Positions 1 through 6,001 of a stretch of 11,465 bases of DNA are shown here, piece after piece. Position numbers and translations under genes: made by a program. The stretch is from the NCBI GenBank assembly GCA_015065045.1, contig SVRB01000044.1, positions 1 through 11,465 on the forward strand, written 5' to 3'. Under the pieces are notes generated by a model. It was not told the origin of the DNA and searched no databases. It was given only the letters and a program-made list of their open reading frames with translations. This DNA is from Oscillospiraceae bacterium. GTDB lineage: Bacteria > Bacillota > Clostridia > Oscillospirales > CAG-272. Numbering within the stretch: the stretch's first letter is position 1; each line of letters starts with the position of its first letter.

Positions 1-1
1 C

Positions 2-1738
2 GAAACCCCCAATGTTCTTAACACATCGGAAGCTGATATCACACCTATGACTATTACGCTTTACGCTCCGACAAACAGCACAACAACAAAAGATCAGGTA
101 AAACTCGTTGAGGACGCATTCAACAAGATCACAGAAGCTAAGTTCAATACTCACATTGTACTTAACCTCATTCCCGAAGCTGAATACGAGGACGTTATTT
201 ATGACAGACTCGAAGGACTTCGCGAACAGGCTGCTGCTGAGCTTGAAGATGAAACAAAGAAGCCCAACGTAACTCCTCTTTCCGACAATTCAAAATACCC
301 CGGAATTAAAGATGATCAGCTCGACATTTTCTTGGTAAATTCTTTTGAAACTTACTACGCTTTGGCAACAGGAACATATTACAAGCCTGCTAGCAGCGAT
401 GAAATGACAGAAGGCGCGCTTTATCCCCTTGACGACGCTCTCAAGGAATCAGCTACACTTCTCAACTCTTACACATACCCCTACTTGCTCCGCGCAGCAA
501 AGATCAACGACATCGATACAGGTACTCAGGGTGTGTTCGGCGTGTTCAACAACACTGTGTTCGGTGAATATCAGTACTTGTTGCTCAACAAAGAGCTTGT
601 TGACAAATACAACTATGACCCCGAAAACATGAATGACCTCGCTTCTATATCTCTCTTCCTTAAGGAAGTTAAGATGAACGAAGCAGGCGTAATCCCCTTC
701 CTCGGTGACATCGATGCTCCCGTTATTTACTGGGATGATACAAAGTCACTCCTCGGCGCTTACATTGGCACTGACCTTACATCTTCAGGCACAATTAACG
801 CTACAAGCTATCTTCCCCAGCCTCTCGCTCCTACAAACCTCTTTAATTCAGCAGATTACAGAGTATGGCTCAGAGAATATAACTCATTGTTCAACGCTAA
901 CTGCTTTGTAGAAAAGACTGATGCAAACGCAAACTCCAAGTTTGCTGCAACAATCATTACAGGCGACGTAACACTTTCTCCTACATATGCAGACGTATAC
1001 GGAAACTATAAGGTTGACGATTACGGCTTCAAGTACATCACAAGAGACGGCGTTGACTACTATGTATCAGTTTACAGAAGACCTATCGCAAACGAAGAAA
1101 ATATATTCAATGCAGGTTACGTTGTAAGTGCTTACACAGAAGACGTTGATCGTTGCATGGAAATCATTACAGCGCTTAACACAGATGCTACACTCGCTAA
1201 CCTCTTTATGTACGGTGTTCAGGATATCCACTACACTCTCAATGCTGAAACAGGCGTTGTAACAAAATTGACAAACACTTACTCAATGGATATCGAAACC
1301 GTTGGTAACATCTACTTGCTCAATCCTTCCGACGATATGAACGATTTCTGGAAGTTTATGAGTGCTAACAAGTGGCAGAACGCTAAGAACACTAACCTCG
1401 AAGCAGTACTCAGCCCCTTCGCAGGCTTCACCTTCAACCCTGAAAAGCCTATGGAAGACGAAGTTGAAGACGGCAAGGTTTATGTTGACTTGACATTCGA
1501 ACAGGCTATCGCTGAAATCCAGAAGGTTTCTCCCGACTTCTTCGAAAAAGCACTTAAGTACGTTGAAACTCCCGATATGCCCTTCGCTGACTTCATTAAG
1601 ACTGTATACGATGAAGTTGCTAAAAACGAAGCTGTATCAGCAGTTACAGACGATGTAACAGGCGTGTACTCAATGCTTGAAGCTTATAGAGACTGGTACG
1701 AAGGCAAGTTCGATGTAAAACTCGAAGAAAATGCATAA
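2..1738 (+). CDS. ABC transporter extracellular solute-binding protein, 5'-truncated
   Basis: Probable substrate-binding lipoprotein of an ABC importer, likely for a carbohydrate; the ligand cannot be read from sequence. The frame is open to the window edge (at least 578 residues), and the first ATG at 47 has no ribosome binding site, so the real start and the expected lipoprotein signal peptide lie outside. The visible protein starts with a beta strand (TITLYAPT) followed by a helix, like family 1 binding proteins, and has the aromatic-rich, secreted-protein composition of that class (many Tyr, Asn, Asp and Thr). Near the C-terminus it has TFEQAIAEIQKVSPDFFEKAL and a final Tyr/Trp-rich helix. 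It is longer than MalE-type proteins (about 400-450 residues) and nearer the size of LplA-like clostridial binding proteins. No permease gene follows; a terminator does, so this is the last gene of its unit. Codon use (AAC, TAC, TTC, AAG) suggests high expression. Family assignment is by overall resemblance only. Confidence 0.72.
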   Translation, partial: ETPNVLNTSEADITPMTITLYAPTNSTTTKDQVKLVEDAFNKITEAKFNTHIVLNLIPEAEYEDVIYDRLEGLREQAAAELEDETKKPNVTPLSDNSKYPGIKDDQLDIFLVNSFETYYALATGTYYKPASSDEMTEGALYPLDDALKESATLLNSYTYPYLLRAAKINDIDTGTQGVFGVFNNTVFGEYQYLLLNKELVDKYNYDPENMNDLASISLFLKEVKMNEAGVIPFLGDIDAPVIYWDDTKSLLGAYIGTDLTSSGTINATSYLPQPLAPTNLFNSADYRVWLREYNSLFNANCFVEKTDANANSKFAATIITGDVTLSPTYADVYGNYKVDDYGFKYITRDGVDYYVSVYRRPIANEENIFNAGYVVSAYTEDVDRCMEIITALNTDATLANLFMYGVQDIHYTLNAETGVVTKLTNTYSMDIETVGNIYLLNPSDDMNDFWKFMSANKWQNAKNTNLEAVLSPFAGFTFNPEKPMEDEVEDGKVYVDLTFEQAIAEIQKVSPDFFEKALKYVETPDMPFADFIKTVYDEVAKNEAVSAVTDDVTGVYSMLEAYRDWYEGKFDVKLEENA

Positions 1739-1744
1739 AAAACA

Positions 1745-1780
1745 AACCTCCCTGTTTCCAGGGAGGTTATTTTTTTGTTT
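1745..1780 (+). terminator. Rho-independent terminator after the solute-binding protein gene
   Basis: A perfect 10-base-pair stem (1745-1754 with 1759-1768, arm AACCTCCCTG) with a four-base TTTC loop is followed directly by ATTTTTTTGTTT. It starts six bases after the stop codon. A run of A residues just before the stem (1737-1742) could give a weaker terminator on the other strand. Confidence 0.95.
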
Positions 1781-1848
1781 AAAGGGCGAACAAACGAATC
1801 CACACCTACAGGATTAGGATTTGTTATTCGTAAAAATCTTTTATAAGG

Positions 1849-1875
1849 CGGGGCGTCGTGGGCGCCGTCCCCTAC
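1849..1875 (+). repeat. 27-base GC-rich repeat, copy 1
   Basis: It matches the copy at 2216-2242 at 26 of 27 positions in the same orientation; the only difference is G1853 against A2220. Its core GTCGTGGGCGCCGTCCCCTA includes the palindrome GGCGCC. Its ends can pair (1850-1855 with 1866-1871, one G-T wobble) to form a short hairpin. Confidence 0.9.
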
Positions 1876-1898
1876 CAATATCAATATTGTCTCACAAA

Positions 1899-1971
1899 AC
1901 AATAAATCTTTCGCAAACACGGGGGGGAAACCGGAGGGGGTGTCCCCAAAACATACAACATATCTTTCGCA
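1899..1971 (+). repeat. Imperfect 17-base direct repeat pair
   Basis: ACAATAAATCTTTCGCA at 1899-1915 and ACAACATATCTTTCGCA at 1955-1971 agree at 15 of 17 positions, with the shared core ATCTTTCGCA. The 39 bases between them are G-rich and include a small hairpin, GGGG-TGT-CCCC, at 1937-1947. The pair may mark an internal duplication within the repeat cluster. Confidence 0.6.
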
Positions 1972-1985
1972 GACCAAGGAGGGTT

Positions 1986-2006
1986 CCGAGGGAGGAAATC
2001 CCTCGG
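1986..2006. repeat. Inverted repeat, 8-base-pair hairpin
   Basis: CCGAGGGA (1986-1993) and TCCCTCGG (1999-2006) are perfect reverse complements around a five-base GGAAA loop. No T run follows, so it is not a terminator on the + strand. Confidence 0.8.
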
Positions 2007-2029
2007 CCGTTTGAAAGGGTGGGGTCAGG

Positions 2030-2057
2030 GGGAGGGGAGGATCGGAACTCCCCTCCC
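2030..2057. repeat. Inverted repeat, 10-base-pair GC-rich hairpin
   Basis: GGGAGGGGAG (2030-2039) pairs perfectly with CTCCCCTCCC (2048-2057) across an eight-base loop. The left arm is part of the G-rich tract at 2017-2037, so the hairpin and a G-quadruplex would be mutually exclusive. Confidence 0.85.
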
Positions 2058-2071
2058 TTGTGCCTTCTTTG

Positions 2072-2100
2072 GTTACTTTCTTGGCACGCAAGAAAGTAAC
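2072..2100. repeat. Inverted repeat, 12-base-pair hairpin
   Basis: GTTACTTTCTTG (2072-2083) and CAAGAAAGTAAC (2089-2100) are perfect reverse complements with a five-base GCACG loop. This is the longest perfect stem in the cluster. The A-rich stretch after it (2103-2113) would read as a T-rich tract before the stem on the minus strand, so terminator function is not supported in either direction. Confidence 0.88.
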
Positions 2101-2117
2101 GTAAAAAAGAAAAGATA

Positions 2118-2192
2118 ATATTATTTTGCAAAACAATATCTCTCCCTCCGTCTTTTGCTCCGCAAAAGCCACCTCCCTCATCAGATGGAGGT
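2118..2192. repeat. Three consecutive short inverted repeats
   Basis: Three palindromes follow each other. ATATTATTTTGCAAAACAATAT at 2118-2139 has one mismatched pair. CTTTTGC-TCC-GCAAAAG at 2152-2168 is a perfect 7-base-pair stem. ACCTCC (2171-2176) pairs with GGAGGT (2187-2192) across ten bases. None has the T tract needed for a clear terminator. Confidence 0.7.
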
Positions 2193-2215
2193 AAAAATTA
2201 GATTTGCACAAAAAA

Positions 2216-2242
2216 CGGGACGTCGTGGGCGCCGTCCCCTAC
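2216..2242 (+). repeat. 27-base GC-rich repeat, copy 2
   Basis: Second copy of the element at 1849-1875, 26/27 identical and in the same orientation, 340 bases downstream. Here the six-base arms GGGACG (2217-2222) and CGTCCC (2233-2238) pair perfectly. Unlike copy 1, it is preceded by a short A run and followed by a different flank, so the shared unit is just this short element. Confidence 0.9.
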
Positions 2243-2265
2243 AAAATTAAGAGCACACACGGTCA

Positions 2266-2315
2266 GGAGCTTTGCTCCCGAACCCACACAAGAGGCGCAC
2301 TTTTTCAAAAAGTGC
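2266..2315. repeat. Two short inverted repeats at the right side of the cluster
   Basis: GGAGC-TTT-GCTCC lies at 2266-2278. GCACTTTTT-C-AAAAAGTGC lies at 2297-2315 and is a near-continuous palindrome with nine-base arms. They lie between repeat copy 2 and the rplS terminator. Confidence 0.7.
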
Positions 2316-2348
2316 CCTTTTGACTCCCTCAAAACTTTACTAATAAAA

Positions 2349-2387
2349 TTAAAAAACCCGATAGAAGACTGTATCTTCCATCGGGTT
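2349..2387 (-). terminator. Rho-independent terminator of rplS
   Basis: On the minus strand AACCCGAT and ATCGGGTT (2380-2387 with 2355-2362) form an 8-base-pair stem. One mismatch follows, then a 5-base-pair inner stem (2364-2368 with 2374-2378) and a five-base loop. The stem runs into six T residues (complement of 2351-2356). It begins 13 bases beyond the rplS stop codon. Confidence 0.93.
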
Positions 2388-2399
2388 CGTTTGCTTTGC

Positions 2400-2744
2400 T
2401 TAGTCAATAAGCTCCTTAACCTTTGAATCTTTACCGATCTTGTTGCGGAGATAATAAAGCTTAGCACGTCTTACCTTACCTGATCTTACGATCTCTACCT
2501 TTTCTACGTTAGGTGAGTGAACAGGGAAAGTCTTTTCAACAGCTACACCGTAAGAAATACGACGTACTGTGAATGTTTCGGAAATACCGCCGCCATGTCT
2601 TGCGATGATAGTTCCTTCGAAAATCTGAATTCTTTCTCTTGTACCTTCTTTAATCTTGTTGTGAACCTTTACAGTATCACCAATGTTAAGTACCGGTACT
2701 GTTTCTTTAAGCTGCTCGTTTGTTAAAGCCTTTACCAAATCCAT
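2400..2744 (-). CDS. rplS: Large ribosomal subunit protein bL19
   Basis: bL19 sits at the 30S-50S interface of the ribosome and contributes to an intersubunit bridge. The 114-residue product has the usual family length. It carries the conserved core FEGTIIARHGGGISETFTVRR and the C-terminal signature ending in KVRRAKLYYLR. The start is ATG at 2744-2742, preceded by the very strong site AAGGAGGAG (2759-2751) at six-base spacing. An upstream in-frame ATG at 2774 would add ten residues that other bL19 proteins lack and would place this ribosome binding site inside the coding sequence. The gene has its own promoter and terminator, so it is monocistronic. In many Firmicutes it lies just upstream of lepB on the same strand after rimM-trmD; here it points away from lepB and no trmD is in view. 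Confidence 0.97.
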   Translation of the reverse strand: MDLVKALTNEQLKETVPVLNIGDTVKVHNKIKEGTRERIQIFEGTIIARHGGGISETFTVRRISYGVAVEKTFPVHSPNVEKVEIVRSGKVRRAKLYYLRNKIGKDSKVKELID

Positions 2745-2831
2745 TGTGGGCTCCTCCTTAATATATACGAACATTCATGCACAGCTAATACAGAGGACTG
2801 TTCAAAAATAATGCTCTCTACACAGAGAGTC
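2745..2831 (-). promoter_or_regulatory. rplS 5' leader with alternative hairpins
   Basis: The predicted transcript has about 87 untranslated bases. Near its 5' end is a 6-base-pair hairpin (2814-2819 with 2824-2829). Further on, the segment at 2798-2803 can pair with 2769-2773 (GAACA/TGTTC), 2781-2784 or 2790-2793 (both ACAG with CTGT), and these pairings exclude one another. Ribosomal protein leaders, including an L19 leader family in Firmicutes, often control their own gene; whether this is one is inference from position and structure. Confidence 0.4.
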
Positions 2832-2837
2832 TATGGT

Positions 2838-2865
2838 ATTATACCATATTTTTTGCAAATTTCAA
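2838..2865 (-). promoter_or_regulatory. Promoter of rplS
   Basis: On the minus strand the -35 box is TTGAAA (2865-2860) and the -10 box is a perfect TATAAT (2843-2838), with a 16-base spacer. The -10 lies inside a small palindrome, TGGTATAATACCA. The predicted start is near 2831. Confidence 0.8.
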
Positions 2866-2937
2866 GCACGCTTGGATTTTTTTACATTTTGTTCACATTT
2901 ATCCCCAACTCACCCCTCTAATCATTTTAAAAAATAC

Positions 2938-2966
2938 TTGTATATTTAATAATAATATGTTATAAT
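2938..2966 (+). promoter_or_regulatory. Promoter of the lepB gene series
   Basis: The -35 box TTGTAT (2938-2943), a 17-base spacer and a perfect TATAAT (2961-2966) lie 57 bases upstream of the lepB ATG. The spacer is almost pure A/T. It is divergent from the rplS promoter with 72 bases between the two -35 boxes. Confidence 0.82.
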
Positions 2967-3023
2967 ATTTAGGATTAGATATTTATCAAAGCTAATTCTT
3001 ATAAAACACCAACGGAGGATAAT

Positions 3024-4457
3024 ATGAACAAAGACGATTTCAACAAAACTCCTGATGATATAATTAAAAACGCTGACGAAAACGAGTTGAATGATATACT
3101 GAAACGTCTCTCGGAAATACTCGACACATCGGTATCTCTGCAGGACGCAATAGACCTCGCAAAGAAAAAGCACGAGGAAGAAGCCGCGCTCAAAGAAGCA
3201 CAGGAAGAAAGCATATCTTCATTTTCAGAATTTGAGTATACGCCCGAAGGCGATGCTTCCGATAACGCTGCCGAAACAGAGGAATACGTTACTGCCGAAT
3301 CTGACAGCCGTAATGATTCTCCTCTTGATTTTTCCGAATATGCAAGCTTCAAATTAGAAAAGGAAGACGTTGCAGATGCAGTGGAAGAAGTTTCCGAGCC
3401 GGAAAAACCCGAAGAATCGGAAAATATTGAAACCGAAGAAAAGCTGAACAAAGAACCGTTTACCATAGACGTTCAAGAAGACGTTGAAGAAGAAAAAGAA
3501 GAACCCGTCTTTGAGTTTTCAATTCCCGCTCCCGAAACTAACGAACAGGAAGCGCAGGAAGAAAACGCTACGTCAAAAATTTTCGACGAGCTTTTAGCTT
3601 GTTTTGAAAACAGAAAGCTCCCCGATGATTTCCGTTTCTCCTCATTCCAGGAGCACAGCGAAGATGTTACTGAGGCTGAAGAAAGCGCAGAAACCATCGA
3701 GGTTACCGAAGAAGCTCCTTCCGAAGCTCAACCCGAGCAGACCACGGCAGAGGGCACAGAAGACGGCATCGAGCTTCAAAAACAAATCGAAGCTTTTTCT
3801 CCTATATATCACCACAATCCCGACGAAGAAGACGAAATCTTCTCTCAGATTTTTTACGACGAGAAAAAACAGCGAGCACGCAAAGAAAAAGACAAGAAAA
3901 AGTGGCAGAAACAAGCCGCTGACGGCTCAACTATCTTGCGCAGCTTCTTTGATTGGATGGAGATAATCGTTCTTTCATCAGCATTGGCGCTTCTTATATT
4001 TACATTCGTTATGCGTCTTGCTGTCGTTGACGGAAACTCAATGAACAACACCCTTCACAACAAAGAGCTTCTCGTTATTTCCGACTTTATGTATACACCC
4101 AAGAATAATGATATTATCGTATTCAACGCCCCCTCTTATTCAGACGAACCCATCGTAAAAAGAATTATCGCAACAGAGGGACAGACTGTTGATATCGATT
4201 TTGAAAACTGGATAGTTACCGTAGACGGCGAGCCTCTCGAAGAAGACTACGTAAAGAAGGTTGCCGGATATATGCACGCATCCGATATACAGTTCCCTCT
4301 TACAGTTCCCGAGGGTTACTTGTTCGTAATGGGAGACAACAGAAACGACTCGCTTGACTCAAGAGATTCAAGAATCGGACTTGTTGATGAAAGATTTATT
4401 CTCGGCGAGGTCAAAATCAGACTTTCTCCCTTAAACAAATTCGGAAAGGTTGACTAA
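3024..4457 (+). CDS. lepB: Signal peptidase I with long acidic N-terminal extension
   Basis: This membrane serine protease removes signal peptides from exported proteins. The catalytic part is C-terminal. One membrane segment (about 312-332) is followed by VVDGNSM with nucleophile Ser339, then IVKRIIATEGQ with general base Lys379, and box E GDNRNDSLDSRDSRIG (437-452). These are the boxes of the Ser/Lys S26 family. The total of 477 residues far exceeds the roughly 170-200 of a Firmicutes enzyme, because residues 1-300 are an added low-complexity region. Residues 51-250 contain about 69 Asp/Glu against about 12 Lys/Arg. A basic cluster (281-297, KKQRARKEKDKKKWQKQ) sits just before the membrane helix, fitting the positive-inside rule and placing the extension in the cytoplasm. 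Start ATG has CGGAGGAT at 3013-3020. First gene after the promoter at 2938; rbgA follows after 26 bases. Confidence 0.95.
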   Translation: MNKDDFNKTPDDIIKNADENELNDILKRLSEILDTSVSLQDAIDLAKKKHEEEAALKEAQEESISSFSEFEYTPEGDASDNAAETEEYVTAESDSRNDSPLDFSEYASFKLEKEDVADAVEEVSEPEKPEESENIETEEKLNKEPFTIDVQEDVEEEKEEPVFEFSIPAPETNEQEAQEENATSKIFDELLACFENRKLPDDFRFSSFQEHSEDVTEAEESAETIEVTEEAPSEAQPEQTTAEGTEDGIELQKQIEAFSPIYHHNPDEEDEIFSQIFYDEKKQRARKEKDKKKWQKQAADGSTILRSFFDWMEIIVLSSALALLIFTFVMRLAVVDGNSMNNTLHNKELLVISDFMYTPKNNDIIVFNAPSYSDEPIVKRIIATEGQTVDIDFENWIVTVDGEPLEEDYVKKVAGYMHASDIQFPLTVPEGYLFVMGDNRNDSLDSRDSRIGLVDERFILGEVKIRLSPLNKFGKVD

Positions 4458-4483
4458 TAAAACGGTTTAGAAAGGACAAAACA

Positions 4484-5356
4484 ATGCCCTCTACACAAAT
4501 ACAATGGTTCCCCGGGCATATGGCAAAAACCCGCAGGCTTATGAAAGAAAGCTTGCCGTCGGTGGATATACTGATAAACGTTCTTGACTCAAGAATACCG
4601 ATCAGCTCAAAAAATCCCGAAATCGACACCCTTGCCGAAAACAAGCCCGTTCTGACACTGCTCAGTAAATCAAGCCTTGCAGACCCTGCATTTACGGCTA
4701 AGTGGAAGAATTACTACAAAGAAAACAACGTCAACTGTCTTTTTATAGACAGCATAACCGGAGCTAATATAAACGAAATTATGCCCATGATACGCACTAT
4801 TCTTCAAGAAAAGATAGAACGCTACGAGCAAAAGGGTATGTCGGGCAGAAACATAAAGGCTATGATAGTCGGGATCCCAAACTCAGGAAAATCCTCGCTT
4901 ATCAACAAGCTTGCAGGCTCAAAAAAGGTCAAGGTCGAAGACCGTCCCGGTGTTACTCTTACAAAGCAATGGGTTCCGACGTCAATCGGACTCGACCTTA
5001 TGGATATGCCCGGTGTGTTATGGCCTAAATTTGACGATGAAATAATCGGCGAAAACCTTGCGCTTACCGGAGCTATACGCGACGCGATACTCGATATCGA
5101 AGGCTTGGCTGTTGTTCTCTGCGCAAGACTTCGCAAGCTCTATCCCGAACTGCTTATGACAAGATATAAGCTCACCGAAAAAGACCTCGATGAAGATATG
5201 CAGGACTATGAGGTTTTTGAAGCAATAGGCAGAAAAAGAGGATTTCTTATTTCGGGCGGAGAGATAAACTACGAAAGAACGGCAACTATGTTGCTTGACG
5301 AATTCAGAGGCGGTAAGATCGGCAAAATAACGCTCGAGCTTCCACCCGTTGACTGA
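4484..5356 (+). CDS. rbgA: Ribosome biogenesis GTPase RbgA (YlqF) with altered G4 motif
   Basis: RbgA is a circularly permuted GTPase needed for a late step of 50S subunit assembly. The 290-residue length and the N-terminus IQWFPGHMAKTRR match the family. Motifs come in permuted order: the G4 position at 61-64, a G5-like SITG at 90-93, G1 GIPNSGKS at 130-137, G2 Thr158 in RPGVT, and G3 DMPG at 174-177. The family C-terminal domain follows, with the EAIGRKRGFLISGGEINYERT segment. Oddity: G4, normally NKxD (NKAD in Bacillus subtilis as recalled), reads SKSS, so both the Asn and the guanine-specifying Asp are lost; G3 is DMPG rather than DTPG. The DNA reads cleanly through this point. Start ATG has AAAGGA at 4471-4476. 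Position between lepB and rnhB is the standard order. Confidence 0.95.
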   Translation: MPSTQIQWFPGHMAKTRRLMKESLPSVDILINVLDSRIPISSKNPEIDTLAENKPVLTLLSKSSLADPAFTAKWKNYYKENNVNCLFIDSITGANINEIMPMIRTILQEKIERYEQKGMSGRNIKAMIVGIPNSGKSSLINKLAGSKKVKVEDRPGVTLTKQWVPTSIGLDLMDMPGVLWPKFDDEIIGENLALTGAIRDAILDIEGLAVVLCARLRKLYPELLMTRYKLTEKDLDEDMQDYEVFEAIGRKRGFLISGGEINYERTATMLLDEFRGGKIGKITLELPPVD

Positions 5357-5392
5357 TATATAAAAAAGCCACTTATAATTACGAGGTTTCAA

Positions 5393-6001
5393 ATGCTTAA
5401 TTGGGATTTGGAAAACGAAATAAAATCACAAGGGTATAACATTATATGCGGTTGTGACGAAGCGGGCAGAGGCCCTCTTGCAGGAGAAGTTGCCGCCGCC
5501 GCTTGCATATTACCCTTAGGGATCGAAATAAAAGGACTTAACGACTCAAAAAAGCTTTCCGAGAAAAAACGCGAGGAGCTTTTTAAAGCAATACAAGAAG
5601 CGTCTATCAGCTGTGCCGTTGCTACCTGCTCGGTTCAGGAGATCGAAGAATACAACATTCTTGAATGCGCTTTACTTGCTATGAGAAGAGCCGTTAGTAT
5701 GCTCGACGTAAAGCCCGAGTTTATTCTTGTTGACGGAAATATAAACCGCGGATTTGATCTTCCGTCAAAAGCCATTATCGGCGGAGACGCAAAATCCCCC
5801 AACATTGCCGCGGCATCTATACTCGCAAAGGTTACAAGGGACAGACTTTGCTACGAGCTTGACGAAAAATACCCCATGTACGGATTTGCAAAACACAAAG
5901 GGTACGCCACAAAAGAGCACAGAGAAGCTATATTGAAATACGGCCCCTGCCCCGAGCACAGAAGCCTTTTCTTACGCAAGATATTGAATAAAGATGAGTA
6001 A
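5393..6001 (+). CDS. rnhB: Ribonuclease HII
   Basis: This cytoplasmic endonuclease cuts the RNA strand of RNA-DNA hybrids and starts removal of single ribonucleotides from DNA. The 202-residue protein has typical length. The metal-binding acidic residues are all present: Asp22 and Glu23 in CDEAGRGPLAG, Asp114 in ILVDG, and Asp150 at the end of ASILAKVTRD. The GRG substrate-sensing loop (25-27) is intact. One mild deviation is LAGEV where most family members have AGPV. The ATG has GAGG at 5383-5386. The last eight bases overlap the start of yraN, suggesting translational coupling. Confidence 0.97.
   Translation: MLNWDLENEIKSQGYNIICGCDEAGRGPLAGEVAAAACILPLGIEIKGLNDSKKLSEKKREELFKAIQEASISCAVATCSVQEIEEYNILECALLAMRRAVSMLDVKPEFILVDGNINRGFDLPSKAIIGGDAKSPNIAAASILAKVTRDRLCYELDEKYPMYGFAKHKGYATKEHREAILKYGPCPEHRSLFLRKILNKDE

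Larger units (their letters stand above)
1781..2340. repeat. Intergenic cluster of palindromic repeat elements, no gene seen
   Basis: This 560-base stretch has no ORF with family resemblance and a ribosome binding site. It is instead dense in inverted repeats: 1794-1831 (arms ACGAAT/ATTCGT), 1937-1947, 1986-2006, 2030-2057, 2072-2100, 2118-2139, 2152-2168, 2171-2192, 2266-2278 and 2297-2315. It also holds two copies of a 27-base GC-rich element and a pair of imperfect direct repeats. The middle is clearly more GC-rich than the flanking genes, with G runs of five to seven. From memory, similar blocks recur between genes in gut Clostridia, where they yield spurious predicted proteins; that is recollection, not a search result. 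The block may be a composite of MITE-like or REP-like elements. It carries no transposase. Confidence 0.75.

Noticed and set aside
47..1738. Treating ATG at 47 as the true start of the solute-binding protein
   Set aside because: The frame stays open to the window edge, no ribosome binding site precedes 47, and a signal peptide would be missing; the gene is 5'-truncated by the window.
1821..2131. ORFs of 79 to 92 codons on both strands within the repeat cluster
   Set aside because: Gly/Arg/Pro-rich translations of G-rich repeats with no start signals; not genes.
1684..2211. A 175-codon ORF on the minus strand across the repeat cluster
   Set aside because: It overlaps the solute-binding protein gene and its terminator, its translation simply reads through the palindromes, and it has no convincing ribosome binding site or family resemblance.
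1849..2242. CRISPR array based on the repeated 27-base element
   Set aside because: Only two copies, 340 bases apart, with no regular spacers and no cas genes.
2745..2774. Ten-residue N-terminal extension of bL19 from the upstream ATG
   Set aside because: The strong AAGGAGGAG site lies between the two ATGs and fits the downstream one; bL19 proteins normally start at the MDLV-like position.
2999..3466. Ser-rich 155-codon minus-strand ORF opposite lepB
   Set aside because: It is the antisense of the Glu/Ser-rich region (GAA/GAG read backwards gives TTC/CTC and shifted Ser codons) and has no initiation signal.
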